Part shown: one piece after another, positions 16,901 to 23,360 of the stretch
Layout: every line of letters begins with the position of its first letter
How positions within the stretch are numbered: the first letter of the stretch is position 1
IMG/VR virus record: IMGVR_UViG_3300042566_000167
Span: 1-24,606 of that record
Strand: one strand, 5' to 3'
DNA: 24,606 bases
From: a virus
The notes under the pieces: generated by a model
Seen by the model: the letters and a program-made list of their open reading frames with translations, nothing else
What the model was told of the DNA's origin: nothing
The model's database searches: none
Translations under genes and position numbers: made by a program

Positions 16901-18725
16901 GAACATCTGATGCTTTAGATGCTGCAAGCTGAGTGTCATCTAGCATTTCAAATTTTTCTGTTCTTAAACCTGCAAGTGAGGCACCAAGCTTAGTAATAGA
17001 CATTGCAGATTTAGTTATGTATCCTGCAAAGTTTGCAAATACACCAACAAGCATAATCAAAGGTCCTGCAATTAAGGTAAATCCTGTTGCAACCTTTAAG
17101 AAGCTTTTAACTGGTCCTGGAAGACCACTTGCATATTCAACAAGCATACCAATAAGAGTAGCTGTTTTTTCAAGGAAAGGAATTACTGAATTTGTTAAAA
17201 CTTCACCAACTGGAAGTAAAGATGCCTTAATTGCTTCCATAGATCTTTGAAAACGCATAGCTGATGATTCTGTAAGAGTTCTAATTTCAGAGTTTGCAAT
17301 TTTTGCAAGGTCTTGAGAAGAAGCCCCCATAAGTTTTAAAACCTCTACTGTTTGTGATCCTGAAGCATTTAGGTTATCAAACAAGGCAGAAATTCTTGCA
17401 AACTGATATTTACCAAAAAGCTGTTCAATAAGTTGTGCTTTTGCAAACTGATCAAGACCTGCAAGTGCTTCCTGGAAAGCCATAATTGTTGGCATGAGCT
17501 TTCCCTTGTTTGCTTTTACAATTCCATCTAGATCAATTCCATATTGCTTTGCAGTAATTGATGCTTGTTTTGTTGGGTTGATAAGGGAGGCGAGACCAGA
17601 CTTGATAGCATTTGCACCTTCGGCTGCATTCACGCCTCCCTCTTTCATTGCTACAAGTAAAACTGCTAAGTCTTTGACATCTCCGCCAAGAGAGTTAACA
17701 ACTGGACCAACACGAGGGATTGCTTCAGTTAAATCTTGGAGTGATGCAGATGTCTGGTTTTCAACGGCGTTAAGGAAGTTAATTGACTCTGCCAATTCGT
17801 TTGTACTCATATTAAAAGCACCTTGAAGAGCGAGGGTTGCCTTCATTGCTTCTTGTCTATCAACCTCACCAAGTACGGCTAGGCGTGTTGTTTGTGCAAC
17901 TGAGTCTAAAAGTTTTTGTCCTTCTAGTCCAGTTGCTGCCAAGTCTGCTGCCAGACCTGCTGTTTCTTTTGCTGCTATACCATATTTACCAGCAAAGTCT
18001 TTTGATAATTGCTCAACTTGAGACCTCATTGTATTTGTTGCTTGTTGATTTGCACCAACAAGATCTGAACCATAAACTTTGGCAAATCTTGTAAGTTCTT
18101 TATCTACTTCTCTAAACGTTTTAGATACTGTTGCACCAAAAATTGTCAATGGTACAGTAAGACCAACAGTAAGCTGACGACCTGCCCACTGTGTATTTTT
18201 ACCCCAGTTAATAAGCTGAGTTGCACCATCATTTACAAGTTTATTAAAGATAGAAAATTGTTTTTGGCTAATAGCCATTTTTGTATTAATGTCAGATGTG
18301 TCAATTGTAAGGGGGGTGATAAGCATTCCTTGCTGACGACCCTTTTGGTTTTGCCCCATACCAACAAGTTGAGACTGTGCTCTTCTTACTTCATCTTCAG
18401 CAAGCCTTCTAGCCATGCTATTTTTTTTGTAAGCCTGTGCTGCCTCTTTGTAGTATTGACGAAGAGTTAATTGATTTTTTTGAAGGGCTTTTCCAAATCT
18501 TTCTACGTCACTGGTAAGGTCTACAATTTGAGCATTAAACCCTCCAACGTTTCCAAGACTGGACATGAAAGAACCTGCACGAGCATTTCTTACCTTATTG
18601 GCTTCACTGTCAAGAGACTTAAACGCAGCATTAAGTACAGTAATGTCTTTTACAAGTGATCGAATTTGAGTTTGGAGAGGACCAAAATTTGCATCAAAAC
18701 CAAACGTAGACCTAACATCAGTCAT
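10926..18725 (-). CDS. Giant tape measure protein with M23 peptidase and kinase-like insert
   Basis: This 2599-residue protein sets tail length and fills the tube. The start ATG overlaps the chaperone stop (TAATG). Layout: residues 1-160 helical; ~190-470 tape-measure core (TP901-type, rich in A-A-x-L-A-A-T-G patterns); ~546-568 hydrophobic segment; ~666-702 Gly-Gly linker ending G-E-F-V-V-N; ~745-1030 kinase-like insert; ~1062-1375 unrecognised helical insert; ~1452-1496 and ~1572-1602 hydrophobic, possibly membrane-inserting segments; ~1912-2162 long charged coiled coil; ~2255-2303 second Gly-Gly linker with G-E-Y-V-V; ~2385-2500 M23 peptidase; then a third linker (H-K-G-E-M-V) and a short tail. 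Tape measures run roughly 0.15 nm per residue, so even after removing inserts a long tail is expected. Sites for tail-tip cleavage are not evident. Confidence 0.95.
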   Translation of the reverse strand: MTDVRSTFGFDANFGPLQTQIRSLVKDITVLNAAFKSLDSEANKVRNARAGSFMSSLGNVGGFNAQIVDLTSDVERFGKALQKNQLTLRQYYKEAAQAYKKNSMARRLAEDEVRRAQSQLVGMGQNQKGRQQGMLITPLTIDTSDINTKMAISQKQFSIFNKLVNDGATQLINWGKNTQWAGRQLTVGLTVPLTIFGATVSKTFREVDKELTRFAKVYGSDLVGANQQATNTMRSQVEQLSKDFAGKYGIAAKETAGLAADLAATGLEGQKLLDSVAQTTRLAVLGEVDRQEAMKATLALQGAFNMSTNELAESINFLNAVENQTSASLQDLTEAIPRVGPVVNSLGGDVKDLAVLLVAMKEGGVNAAEGANAIKSGLASLINPTKQASITAKQYGIDLDGIVKANKGKLMPTIMAFQEALAGLDQFAKAQLIEQLFGKYQFARISALFDNLNASGSQTVEVLKLMGASSQDLAKIANSEIRTLTESSAMRFQRSMEAIKASLLPVGEVLTNSVIPFLEKTATLIGMLVEYASGLPGPVKSFLKVATGFTLIAGPLIMLVGVFANFAGYITKSAMSITKLGASLAGLRTEKFEMLDDTQLAASKASDVLARAYNNQKASLDKLNLTMEGYLANLREEVRLSNRLFMPGTTAGGRSPKGGGKKAKLQQGGQPYVPGNGDGDKVPALLEPGEFVVNKKAAKKFGPMLEEINFNQAPRFQNGGPIRLNRGGGKPLFLGMPEKFSERIGNVRGLLRKADQEAKTGRFASMPLTELGTRSSSIGGFSSAIPGVNGVYEINGKKYVVKGHTDSDSALVEARGTQLTRDIFGLNTPNQEMIKIAHPRTGEQMFAVRSPYDEAFAKSTGKIDPEDFASQALASIIRRDNDLQPDNLFGRTVTDVGSGFVANRASQPRTVGGPKTPVEEQALINFLAQKGGAKKWFAESTGDIARSMTPEKYESMFLAKIDDALGKTKGAINKLPNMTPAEKKMYQGIVTDLEDARGIDWRALHAHHSGLSLTAAKSPTAAALAKKQAELVEKARQRGHAQGTGGLPWAYANGGFIKLIEGGSVPGYSALEDLIKTNVKTGSQLPLDDWLTKTLSRVDNKKDAKIIVDSLTKRLNTGTGQTKTSLITKDFLLEIGEKFKSSKSENSRNMVNDLGRLTSKPGRANPGTGRPAVIGKIRNKEDSLAIINPMEAAIRAKLKESGYFSDSDIDRFSKVEAGHLQKDLVTIDGKTYKRWLPPKLAWMPKVENLAFEYLTRGGVDAEKGNTAAFRDALKQAKATPAQIKSILSGNHPVSGEARKKFLSALSILESNGSITPKTLEYIRATNALNAGDPAYKITAGIGKAGTVYPDKDDSPEMKRYLGSVPVGGRGRVPSTPRRATGGALTKEQIKDHEESGKVVTTRNNKPVKMASGQVVAEEAWVDAKMAEDGIRDGQDIKAQKKALRGQKAGAVGGLAMTGAFMLPALTGTNEALSGFTNSLTTAMIALSAITTIAQVRGIGGAGMSVGAKARGIKSGAFGSGTSTMDFIRGGRQYPINNPNALEDAKKKVGAGRVMGGLADKAGKAGKGGMLARGTLSAIGIATGPAGMAVLAAIALGTAAFVAYQKSIDNAKKAGESLYAEQTKAAEYYGIELLNVNAAMAENVKIAKEMGLAAAPTAATVDPALKQSILEQEENKKLVEEIRKSNDPSSIFLGQYGKMLQQGFNPEQAKEVLSVLAQASGKMGALQSVSGTLNQTVVTGANGEVDAQATAIKATEAVGQAAVGNINALFTRNIAMPARGGGAVTPVMGPNKLTSNQDFANLEGQITQAFKSALMSPDLGVGFETMSKTIEATFKKGAETGTNQADIASALGESAQAMAKDLGFEEDSKFVQTMNAALDDTTDKVQGTKDQFLLVQAAAAGIDLTTVIADGKLAADEAQRLRTEMAAIDTQKQINITVNTQIQDAIDEIDKEIQVRTAYYDQLAANNENAQESENERTKNFQKNMEKRNKAIQKEIKQIQKAADEQINAKEKEIDAIEESSDKYLDALQSQKDQSSFENDQRQTALGGLGALASGDVFGFLQAQNEMAAAAQENAQQNEISKVEEMSQARIDEIEKTIDKIKEQADLAVGNLQEQLDKNQELMDKEGERHEKRMASLQKEAIKIQTNKSAEIRAFDDAKGKLQELMDMPVGEKLGKDLGAYADAISSVAANMPKSAQDTMSKLATSFGDNFQSVFDAELQKSAKEYGVNATDLKTLIKKALPKSKGGAGSENSGTGGYAKGGYVTGPGTGTSDSIPAQLSNGEYVVKADSVKRIGKDTLDKINNTGGMGIPGGIGYRVGGAEAPASAAAFAGGVKTAVAAINSANALVSAAASAMNEEPENSDGGGSGSPTSIPEKLGKVARILRGSYGITARGTYPSGNKHSSRYGAAIDYATPTGTPVYAMAGGQASNLSKGNSSFGKYVTIKHADGTESLYAHLNSHGKGGSVSAGDFIGDSGNTGNSTGPHLHFEWSALKNGSNPPGMRIGGETMSDGLAQLHKGEMVLTKPLTQTLKDGIAELKFGMPSMSGISPVDSGTMVSNSNVYNITVDASGPSMDPNRIAQKIVTAIGKEDNKRAFGRSS
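11226..11573 (-). other. M23 (lysostaphin-type) peptidase domain in the tape measure
   Basis: Residues ~2385-2500 of the tape measure. Visible ligands and catalytic residues are H2401 and D2410 (in K-H-S-S-R-Y-G-A-A-I-D-Y), H2455 (Y-A-H-L) and H2486 (H-L-H-F-E, residues 2484-2488). The first His and Asp are nine positions apart instead of the compact H-x-x-x-D, a spacing also seen in some M23 members with an insertion. The domain should cut peptidoglycan cross-bridges as the tape measure is released during DNA entry. All key residues are present, so activity is expected. Confidence 0.9.
14600..15540 (-). other. Unrecognised helical insert in the tape measure
   Basis: Residues ~1062-1375 lie between the linkers G-G-F-I-K-L-I-E-G-G-S and A-T-G-G-A-L-T-K. 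The segment is helical and charged, with a K-R-W-L-P-P-K-L-A-W-M-P phrase and a run of basic helices. It is not typical tape-measure heptad sequence. No catalytic motif is recognised, and it may be one or two small domains. Confidence 0.4.
15636..16493 (-). other. Kinase-fold-like domain inserted in the tape measure
   Basis: Residues ~745-1030 of the tape measure. It has a beta strand with Y-V-V-K (K802), then A-L-V-E-A-R (E813), a helix ending F-G-L-N-T-P, later N-D-L-Q-P-D-N-L (D882, N887) and D-V-G-S-G-F (D895). This matches the Lys/Glu/catalytic Asp-Asn/metal Asp order of atypical kinases (PI-kinase or HipA-like). The N887 to D895 gap of seven residues is shorter than usual, so the fold is a hypothesis. 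Gly-Gly linkers border it on both sides. Confidence 0.5.
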
Positions 18726-19099
18726 TACTCATTACCTACAAATGAATATGACATTCCAAGGTCCGAAGTAAACCCGTACTCTACAGCTCTTGCTGCTTCA
18801 TCACTACCTGTCAATTTTTTCATTGCCCTCGCTTGAATTTCTTGGTAAGACACTGGAGCATCACTTCCAGAGCTTCCAGAAGAACCTTCATCAAGTTTTA
18901 CTCCCTGCAATGCAGCAAAAAACTTTTGATTTCGTTCATCTTTCTTATAGATAGCCTCAAGTGTTGCCACAAGTTCAGGCATAGAAATAGAACTTTCTAG
19001 TTCTTCATAATCCTTCCAGTGTCCTAGAAGGAAGACTTCTGATTCTAGAGCAGCTAGGTCTAGTTCTGACCAACTAGTTCCTGAGCTGCTGCTAGCAGG
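18725..19099 (-). CDS. Tail assembly chaperone, -1 frame extension (gpT part of gpGT)
   Basis: This frame is read after a -1 slip at the CCCAAAC heptamer and encodes 124 residues that extend the upstream chaperone. The joined product would use 19395-19099 and then 19099-18725, giving 223 residues. The segment runs W-S-E-L-D-L-A-A-L, then L-L-G-H-W-K-D-Y-E-E-L, S-I-S-M-P-E-L and K-F-F-A-A-L-Q-G, a pattern known from the T part of phage tail chaperones. A Gly/Ser linker and a charged C-terminal stretch follow. An internal ATG at 18982 could start an 85-residue form, but no good Shine-Dalgarno precedes it and the conserved H-W-K-D part would be lost. It acts with the short form on the tape measure before tube assembly. 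Its stop overlaps the tape measure start (TAATG). Confidence 0.85.
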   Translation of the reverse strand, partial: PASSSSGTSWSELDLAALESEVFLLGHWKDYEELESSISMPELVATLEAIYKKDERNQKFFAALQGVKLDEGSSGSSGSDAPVSYQEIQARAMKKLTGSDEAARAVEYGFTSDLGMSYSFVGNE

Positions 19100-19395
19100 T
19101 TTGGGTCGTTCAACCTAATGTCTGCTGCTACCTCTAGAATTTTATACATTGTCTGAAGATCCAAAGCATCTTCTAGCTTTTCTGGATCATTTGCCAATGC
19201 TGGATGGTATTGCTTAAATGCAATCTTTGTGCACTCTAGCAAAACACTAAGAAATTCATCTTCTGTTTCTGCTGAAGTTGCGGTTGCCCATACCTTCATT
19301 ACTTCTCTTAAGTTTTTAATATTTAATGGTTTGATTGTTACTTCAGTACCGTCTAGTAGTTCTAGGTCAATACTTTCATAAATTTTTGTTGCCAC
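19060..19395 (-). CDS. Tail assembly chaperone, short form (gpG-like)
   Basis: This is 111 residues. The start codon is GTG at 19395, preceded by AGGAGG with five bases between, so it is well supported. The protein opens with a beta strand pair (L-D-G-T-E-V-T-I-K-P-L-N) and continues as acidic helices ending in A-A-A-Q-E-L-V-G-Q-N before TAG, which fits gpG-type chaperones placed between the tube and tape measure genes. Ribosomes that slip at 19099-19105 bypass the TAG and make the long form. It sits downstream of a hairpin and a TATAAT box, so it may head the transcript that carries the tape measure. Confidence 0.85.
   Translation of the reverse strand: MATKIYESIDLELLDGTEVTIKPLNIKNLREVMKVWATATSAETEDEFLSVLLECTKIAFKQYHPALANDPEKLEDALDLQTMYKILEVAADIRLNDPNLLAAAQELVGQN
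19099..19105 (-). promoter_or_regulatory. Programmed -1 ribosomal frameshift site C CCA AAC
   Basis: In the zero frame the codons are GAC CCA AAC, so the heptamer C-CCA-AAC has the canonical X-XXY-YYZ form with re-pairing to CCC and AAA. The -1 frame has a TAG 7 codons upstream and stays open down to 18725, while the zero frame ends at TAG 19060-19062, so a slip is confined to a window of about 60 bases that contains this heptamer. A small 5-bp hairpin begins immediately after it, too close to be a classical stimulator. Confidence 0.85.
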
Positions 19396-19421
19396 AATTT
19401 CCTCCTGTGTTATTCCTTTTA

Positions 19422-19427
19422 ATTATA
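19422..19427 (-). promoter_or_regulatory. Candidate -10 box before the chaperone/tape measure unit
   Basis: TATAAT on the minus strand lies just downstream of the tube-gene hairpin and 26 bases before the GTG start. A start about seven bases on would give a leader of roughly 20 bases that includes AGGAGG. No clear -35 is visible. Confidence 0.4.
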
Positions 19428-19451
19428 TAGTATTTCTCATACAAATGGAAT

Positions 19452-19475
19452 AAGGTGGGTCCTAAGACCCACCTT
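19452..19475 (-). terminator. Hairpin terminator after the major tail protein gene
   Basis: A perfect 10-bp stem (AAGGTGGGTC and its complement) closes a four-base loop 29 bases past the tube-gene stop. On the minus strand the following bases are ATTCCATTTG, so there is no proper U-tract. It may work as a U-less hairpin terminator of the type described in actinobacteria, or as a 3' end stabiliser for the abundant tube mRNA. Confidence 0.65.
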
Positions 19476-19503
19476 AAACCTATTAAATTATAACCTAGGC
19501 AGT

Positions 19504-20214
19504 TTATGCACCGTATACACGGTCAATAACCTTTCCATAAGTCTGGTTTCCATCAGGAGCATTGTTTGCTTCAGCTGACGAAGGAAGAAGACGGAAGGAT
19601 ACAGGAAATACTGTAGCCTCATTTCTTCTAACACCCAAAGTAACTGTTTCCATAGAAAGAGCACGATAAGCGACATATAGACGCTCAACTTTCTTTCCAG
19701 CAAGTCCAGCAATTTCTGCACCTGCCTTTACCTTTTCATCTGGTCCAGGACCAACTACAAGAACTGATCTTTCTACTGGAGAGTATCCAAGAGCACCACC
19801 GTTAAGGAAGACTGTTTCTTGAGCACCGTTTGTTGCAGTAGATCCACCTGTTCTATCTGAATCCTTACCACCGATAGCAACTAAGAAGTTTTCAAGAGTA
19901 GCTTCTGTGAATGTTGTATTCAACATAACACGCTGACCTTGCTTGAAGATCTTTGCTACGTCTAGGAGTTGATCAACCTGTACTTCACCGTAATCTGGTT
20001 CAAAGGACATTTCTGCACCTTCTGAAGTATAGCCAACGTGTCTCCAGTTTGTATCGTTAACCTTTGATGGGTTTGTGAATGTTGCTGCTGGCGAGGTATC
20101 ACCTAAGGTGACTCCTGCTGCTGCGATATCTGTTTCATCGTATTCTTCGCCAGCGTTTTTTCCAATGTAAAGGACACCAGCACCTACGATAATATTTTTT
20201 GCACTATAAGACAT
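19504..20214 (-). CDS. Major tail protein (tail tube)
   Basis: This 236-residue protein stacks into the tail tube. It opens with a V-G-A-G-V-L-Y-I-G segment and contains the phrases W-R-H-V-G-Y-T-S-E-G and F-E-P-D-Y-G-E-V-Q-V-D, typical of siphovirus tube proteins, then a V-T-L-G-V-R-R-N-E-A strand near the C-terminus. Gene order (after the tail terminator, before the chaperones) is diagnostic. The ATG at 20214 has a full AGGAGGTG site 11 bases upstream. CGT and AGA are both used for arginine, so codon use is less AGA-biased than in the fibre genes, fitting high expression. A hairpin follows the gene, and a 79-base gap precedes it, room for its own promoter. Confidence 0.88.
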   Translation of the reverse strand: MSYSAKNIIVGAGVLYIGKNAGEEYDETDIAAAGVTLGDTSPAATFTNPSKVNDTNWRHVGYTSEGAEMSFEPDYGEVQVDQLLDVAKIFKQGQRVMLNTTFTEATLENFLVAIGGKDSDRTGGSTATNGAQETVFLNGGALGYSPVERSVLVVGPGPDEKVKAGAEIAGLAGKKVERLYVAYRALSMETVTLGVRRNEATVFPVSFRLLPSSAEANNAPDGNQTYGKVIDRVYGA

Positions 20215-20275
20215 TTATTTATTTACACCTCCTGCCAATTTTAAATTTTTAGCTTTTCAGCGTTTCCTCAAGATA

Positions 20276-20284
20276 ATAATACCA
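20276..20284 (-). promoter_or_regulatory. Possible extended -10 promoter of the tube gene
   Basis: TGGTATTAT (one mismatch to TGNTATAAT) lies in the 79-base gap, about 60 bases before the tube ATG. No -35 match is seen. A flanking 6-bp inverted repeat (20258-20263 with 20284-20289) is weak. This is a tentative call. Confidence 0.3.
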
Positions 20285-20293
20285 CGCTGATGT

Positions 20294-20842
20294 TTATGAT
20301 TTGGTATATTCATATGTAAGGATAAGGCTAGTAATGTACCTATCGTCTGTAGCCCTATCTCCCAAGAAATCCATATCTGGACTTTCTTGATCTGCACGAA
20401 TGTACTTAAATCTTATGTTTTGACTTGCTTGTAGTGAATTGTTAATATCTTGTGCTGACTCATCAAATTTTTTAAAAGTGTCATAAATATAGGTTTTAAC
20501 AAATTGTACGTTGTCATCATTATTAGCGGTATTTTCAGATCCATAAATATAATATACTGTTTGTGCTTTTTCTAAAGCCCACATTGTTCCTTTAATTGGT
20601 GGATAAACTGTGTCATATATAATTCTTACTGATGGCTTAACTATTTCTGGACCCATTTGGTCTATATGGTTTCCTGAAATTGCTTGATCAAAGTAGAGTC
20701 TTGAACCAGCTGGTTTCATTGTATTAGAAAGTGAGTTGTGAAAATCTTTAATGTTCCAAACACTATGAATTTCTTGGGTTCCAGCAATTGCCTTATTATA
20801 AAGATATTTGTTGATAATATGAATTGGAAGCTCTAATGCCAT
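20294..20842 (-). CDS. Putative tail terminator protein
   Basis: This 182-residue protein caps the tube at the end that joins the head. The order neck-protein, this gene, tube gene is the usual one for tail terminators. The sequence has helices in the first half (F-V-K-T-Y-I-Y-D-T-F-K-K-F-D) and a C-terminal strand pair containing D-D-R-Y-I-T-S-L-I-L-T-Y-E-Y, as in terminator folds. The ATG at 20842 overlaps the upstream stop by one base. At 182 residues it is a little longer than many members (about 130-150). The family is assigned mostly by position. Confidence 0.6.
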   Translation of the reverse strand: MALELPIHIINKYLYNKAIAGTQEIHSVWNIKDFHNSLSNTMKPAGSRLYFDQAISGNHIDQMGPEIVKPSVRIIYDTVYPPIKGTMWALEKAQTVYYIYGSENTANNDDNVQFVKTYIYDTFKKFDESAQDINNSLQASQNIRFKYIRADQESPDMDFLGDRATDDRYITSLILTYEYTKS

Positions 20843-21567
20843 TATCTTGACCTCTTAGAAATTTTTCCTGCAGATACTGCTGCTTGCATAGCCATACTTG
20901 AAATTGTACCACTAGAAATCTTACGAAGTACGAGTTTTGTTTCTGATAATATTGCTCTTTCTATTCTTTCATAAAATCCAAGATCAATCAGAACATCATT
21001 TGCTCTGGATGTCATAAACTGATTAAAAGTTTCAGTAAAAGAGTTTTCTACTGCTACACCACCAGGATTTGCAACATAACTTTGTTTTGAAAATATAAGC
21101 TCTCCATCAATTTCAAACACTAAAGATTTAGCTCTTTTTGGAGTAATTGTTACTGGAGTTCCAGACTCCATAATAAGTGCTTTAGATTTAAATACTTGAC
21201 CGCTATCACCAGGAACTTTTGATGGCAAAAAACTATACTGCAAAATTGCTTTGTTACTGTCAGAACTTATGTTTGATTTGAACAGCCTTGCCCTTGGGTC
21301 CCCAGATTGACCAGGCTCGTAAATATGATGATATCTATTTGGATTTACTCTTGCCAAGTGATCTACATAGGACTCAAAATACTTAGATATGTGTCTTAGC
21401 CCATATTCTTGTATTCTTACCTTTTCTTCATTAGATAGTCTATTAATTAACTCCGCCTGAAAGTGTGCAGTTGCTGCAATTTTTTGAGAAAGATCTCCAG
21501 TTCTAACAGATTTAAATTTTGTTTTTTTTGTTAATGAAGCAATTTTTGTGGAATCAATTCTAGCCAT
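20842..21567 (-). CDS. HK97 gp10-like neck / tail completion protein
   Basis: This is 241 residues. The segment M-E-S-G-T-P-V-T-I-T-P-K-R-A-K-S-L followed by F-E-I-D-G and F-S-K-Q-S-Y-V matches the core of gp10-like head-tail joining proteins. A long N-terminal helical stretch and an Ala/Ser/Lys-rich C-terminal tail lie outside that core and make it longer than usual. An N-P-N-R-Y-H-H-I-Y-E phrase near residue 75 is notable. The ATG abuts the previous stop (TAA-ATG) and has GGAG five bases upstream. Confidence 0.65.
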   Translation of the reverse strand: MARIDSTKIASLTKKTKFKSVRTGDLSQKIAATAHFQAELINRLSNEEKVRIQEYGLRHISKYFESYVDHLARVNPNRYHHIYEPGQSGDPRARLFKSNISSDSNKAILQYSFLPSKVPGDSGQVFKSKALIMESGTPVTITPKRAKSLVFEIDGELIFSKQSYVANPGGVAVENSFTETFNQFMTSRANDVLIDLGFYERIERAILSETKLVLRKISSGTISSMAMQAAVSAGKISKRSR

Positions 21568-22002
21568 TTAAACTCCATTTAACTTTTGAACTTCTGGTCT
21601 AATTAAAATTGTTTCATATTCAACAATGTGTCCACGATGATCTGATATTGGAGTGCTTCCACGAGGCTCAAAGATTGTTGATCCAGATACTCCAGATGTA
21701 GGACCCTCTTTCCAAATAACTAAACCATCTGAATTTTTAATATTTGCAACCTTAACTGTTGAGTCTAAAGTAATTCCAGCTCTTAGTTTTACCATGCTGT
21801 TAGTTACCTTTAAAAAATCTTCAATGTTTACAGTTGTAGAGTTATCTCCCAGTCCAGCTCTTACGATACCCCTTGCTAAACATGGAACAGTTTGATTAAA
21901 AGACCATGTTTTTACAATAGATCCAGTAGTTGAGTTTTGTGAAATAGATGCTACATAAATGTCTGCGGTCATCGTATATGCTGATTTAGCGACACATGTC
22001 AT
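21568..22002 (-). CDS. Putative head-closure (stopper) protein
   Basis: This is a 144-residue beta-rich protein placed between the connector and the gp10-like gene, where SPP1 gp16/HK97 gp7-type stoppers lie. The first 50 residues form strands (T-A-D-I-Y-V-A-S, T-G-S-I-V-K-T-W-S-F) as in such proteins, and a D-H-R-G-H-I-V-E-Y-E-T-I-L-I phrase lies near the end. ATG abuts the upstream TAA, with GGTGA nearby. No catalytic motif is seen. The identity depends on gene order and size. Confidence 0.55.
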   Translation of the reverse strand: MTCVAKSAYTMTADIYVASISQNSTTGSIVKTWSFNQTVPCLARGIVRAGLGDNSTTVNIEDFLKVTNSMVKLRAGITLDSTVKVANIKNSDGLVIWKEGPTSGVSGSTIFEPRGSTPISDHRGHIVEYETILIRPEVQKLNGV

Positions 22003-22920
22003 TTAAATCACCAGCAAGTTAAAGTTCTTGTAAGGTGCAATTAATGAGTCAACTGCTAGGTTTCCAGTTCCAGAATAAATATTTGGATTGTACTCTAAAT
22101 CAAATGCGTCATTCTTTACAGACTTTAGTCCTGTATTTCTATAACTCCAGTCCCCACAACGCATATCTTCTACAAGCATAATAGTTGCTTCTTTGATTGC
22201 AAGGGGTACAAATCTCCATCCGTATTCTCCACGAACGGTATAAAGGCTGTTCTTTTCAAATCCACGCTCATTGGCAAGGACTGTTGGCTCTGCCCACTCA
22301 AATAGGTTGGCACCTTCTTCAATTACTTTAAGTCTTGTTTTACTTTCTGCAATTGCAACTGGTCTATAGAATAAGTTAATTGCAGGATCTTCTGTGGAAT
22401 CAAAGATAACTTGGTCATCTTTAATTACTTTATCAAACGATTCAGCTCTTTTTCTTAAGTCTAGAACATCGCTTCCCTGACCATATGCCTGAATTGATTC
22501 ATAAGTAAATCCAAACTGATCACTAAGTTTAGAATCAATAATAAGTCTGGCTCTTCTCTCTAAGGCTTTTAAAGAATCTGCCTGACCAGTTATACCCAAA
22601 GCTAGTTGAAGATCCGTTACAGTTGCGTATGGTCTTACTAGTGAGGCATATAAAACATCCTCAGTAAAAGATGCTTGGTCAATTACCTGTAAGTTAATTT
22701 GAATTTTTCTGTTATATTTTACAACATCGTATGGAAGTGTAATATGGAATGGCTGGTATGCAACTGGAGTTGTTACAGCAGTCTTTTTTTCTGCTTGATC
22801 TGCAATTAAATATTCCCCAAGAGATGTATCATAAACATCGTAAACTAGGCTATCTGTTCCAGCAGGAGCCCTATATTCAATTACTAAAGGGTCTCCGTCA
22901 CTAGTTAAATACTCTTTCAT
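22003..22920 (-). CDS. Head-tail connector (gp6/adaptor-like) with N-terminal extension
   Basis: This is 305 residues. Residues ~105-300 fit a head-tail adaptor: A-T-V-T-D-L-Q-L-A-L-G-I followed by a helix (A-R-L-I-I-D-S-K-L) and later V-R-G-E-Y-G-W and P-L-A-I-K-E-A-T-I-M-L-V-E-D-M. Adaptors of this kind are often 100-200 residues. Here a beta-rich N-terminal block of about 100 residues (Y-D-V-Y-D-T-S-L-G-E-Y) is added and may be an Ig-like or collar domain. The ATG overlaps the stop of the HeH-like gene (TAATG). The protein should bind below the portal and pass the DNA path to the stopper. Confidence 0.65.
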   Translation of the reverse strand: MKEYLTSDGDPLVIEYRAPAGTDSLVYDVYDTSLGEYLIADQAEKKTAVTTPVAYQPFHITLPYDVVKYNRKIQINLQVIDQASFTEDVLYASLVRPYATVTDLQLALGITGQADSLKALERRARLIIDSKLSDQFGFTYESIQAYGQGSDVLDLRKRAESFDKVIKDDQVIFDSTEDPAINLFYRPVAIAESKTRLKVIEEGANLFEWAEPTVLANERGFEKNSLYTVRGEYGWRFVPLAIKEATIMLVEDMRCGDWSYRNTGLKSVKNDAFDLEYNPNIYSGTGNLAVDSLIAPYKNFNLLVI

Positions 22921-23342
22921 TAATCAATACCATAAAAAGACTTTATCTCTTCAGTTGTAGCCTTTCTAACTTCTCCTCTTGCCAAATTTAATATTTCTTC
23001 TGCTTTTTCTGCAGACAAAACTTTGAAAGGCTCTTCAATAGTAAAAGTGGTAAGATTTGCAACATTTAAAGCACTTCTTGGATGTACCATTTTTAACACA
23101 ACGTCTGCTTCAGTCTGTGTCTGTACTTTTTCTTTTACTTCTACTTTAACTTCTGTTTCTTCTTTAGTTACCGCTTCAACATATGTAAAGTCTTTATCTA
23201 CTTTTTCTAGATAAGATTCCCAGGTATATCCTGATGCCTCAATAGCACCAAGGTAGTCAACCTTTTTTCTTAAATCTTTTACTTCAATGTCTAGTACTTT
23301 ACAAATTGCTTTAAGCTCAAGAACTGTTTTACTTTCGAACAT
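22920..23342 (-). CDS. Small HeH/SAP-like protein, function unknown
   Basis: This is 140 residues. The first 45 residues (T-V-L-E-L-K-A-I-C-K-V-L-D-I, then K-K-V-D-Y-L-G-A-I) look like a helix-extended-helix or Rho-N-type module, which phages often carry next to capsid genes. A Glu/Lys/Val-rich linker follows, then a conserved-looking C-terminal half (M-V-H-P-R-S-A-L-N-V and E-E-I-L-N-L-A-R-G-E-V). The start ATG has GGAGG eight bases upstream. It lies just after the capsid terminator and a TATAAT box, so it probably opens the connector operon. Whether it binds nucleic acid, the capsid or the portal is not known. Confidence 0.6.
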   Translation of the reverse strand: MFESKTVLELKAICKVLDIEVKDLRKKVDYLGAIEASGYTWESYLEKVDKDFTYVEAVTKEETEVKVEVKEKVQTQTEADVVLKMVHPRSALNVANLTTFTIEEPFKVLSAEKAEEILNLARGEVRKATTEEIKSFYGID

Positions 23343-23360
23343 GCGTCTGCCTCCATATTA

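Noticed and set aside
18725-18982. Independent 85-residue gene starting at ATG 18982
   Set aside because: The conserved T-part starts upstream of this ATG in the same frame and no good ribosome site is present, so it is read as part of the frameshift product.
19086-19098. 5-bp hairpin right after the slippery heptamer as frameshift stimulator
   Set aside because: It has a three-base loop and no spacer, whereas stimulatory structures usually start 5-9 bases downstream.
20258-20289. 6-bp inverted repeat in the gap before the tube gene
   Set aside because: The loop is 20 bases, the stem is short and no T-run follows, so it is not a credible terminator.
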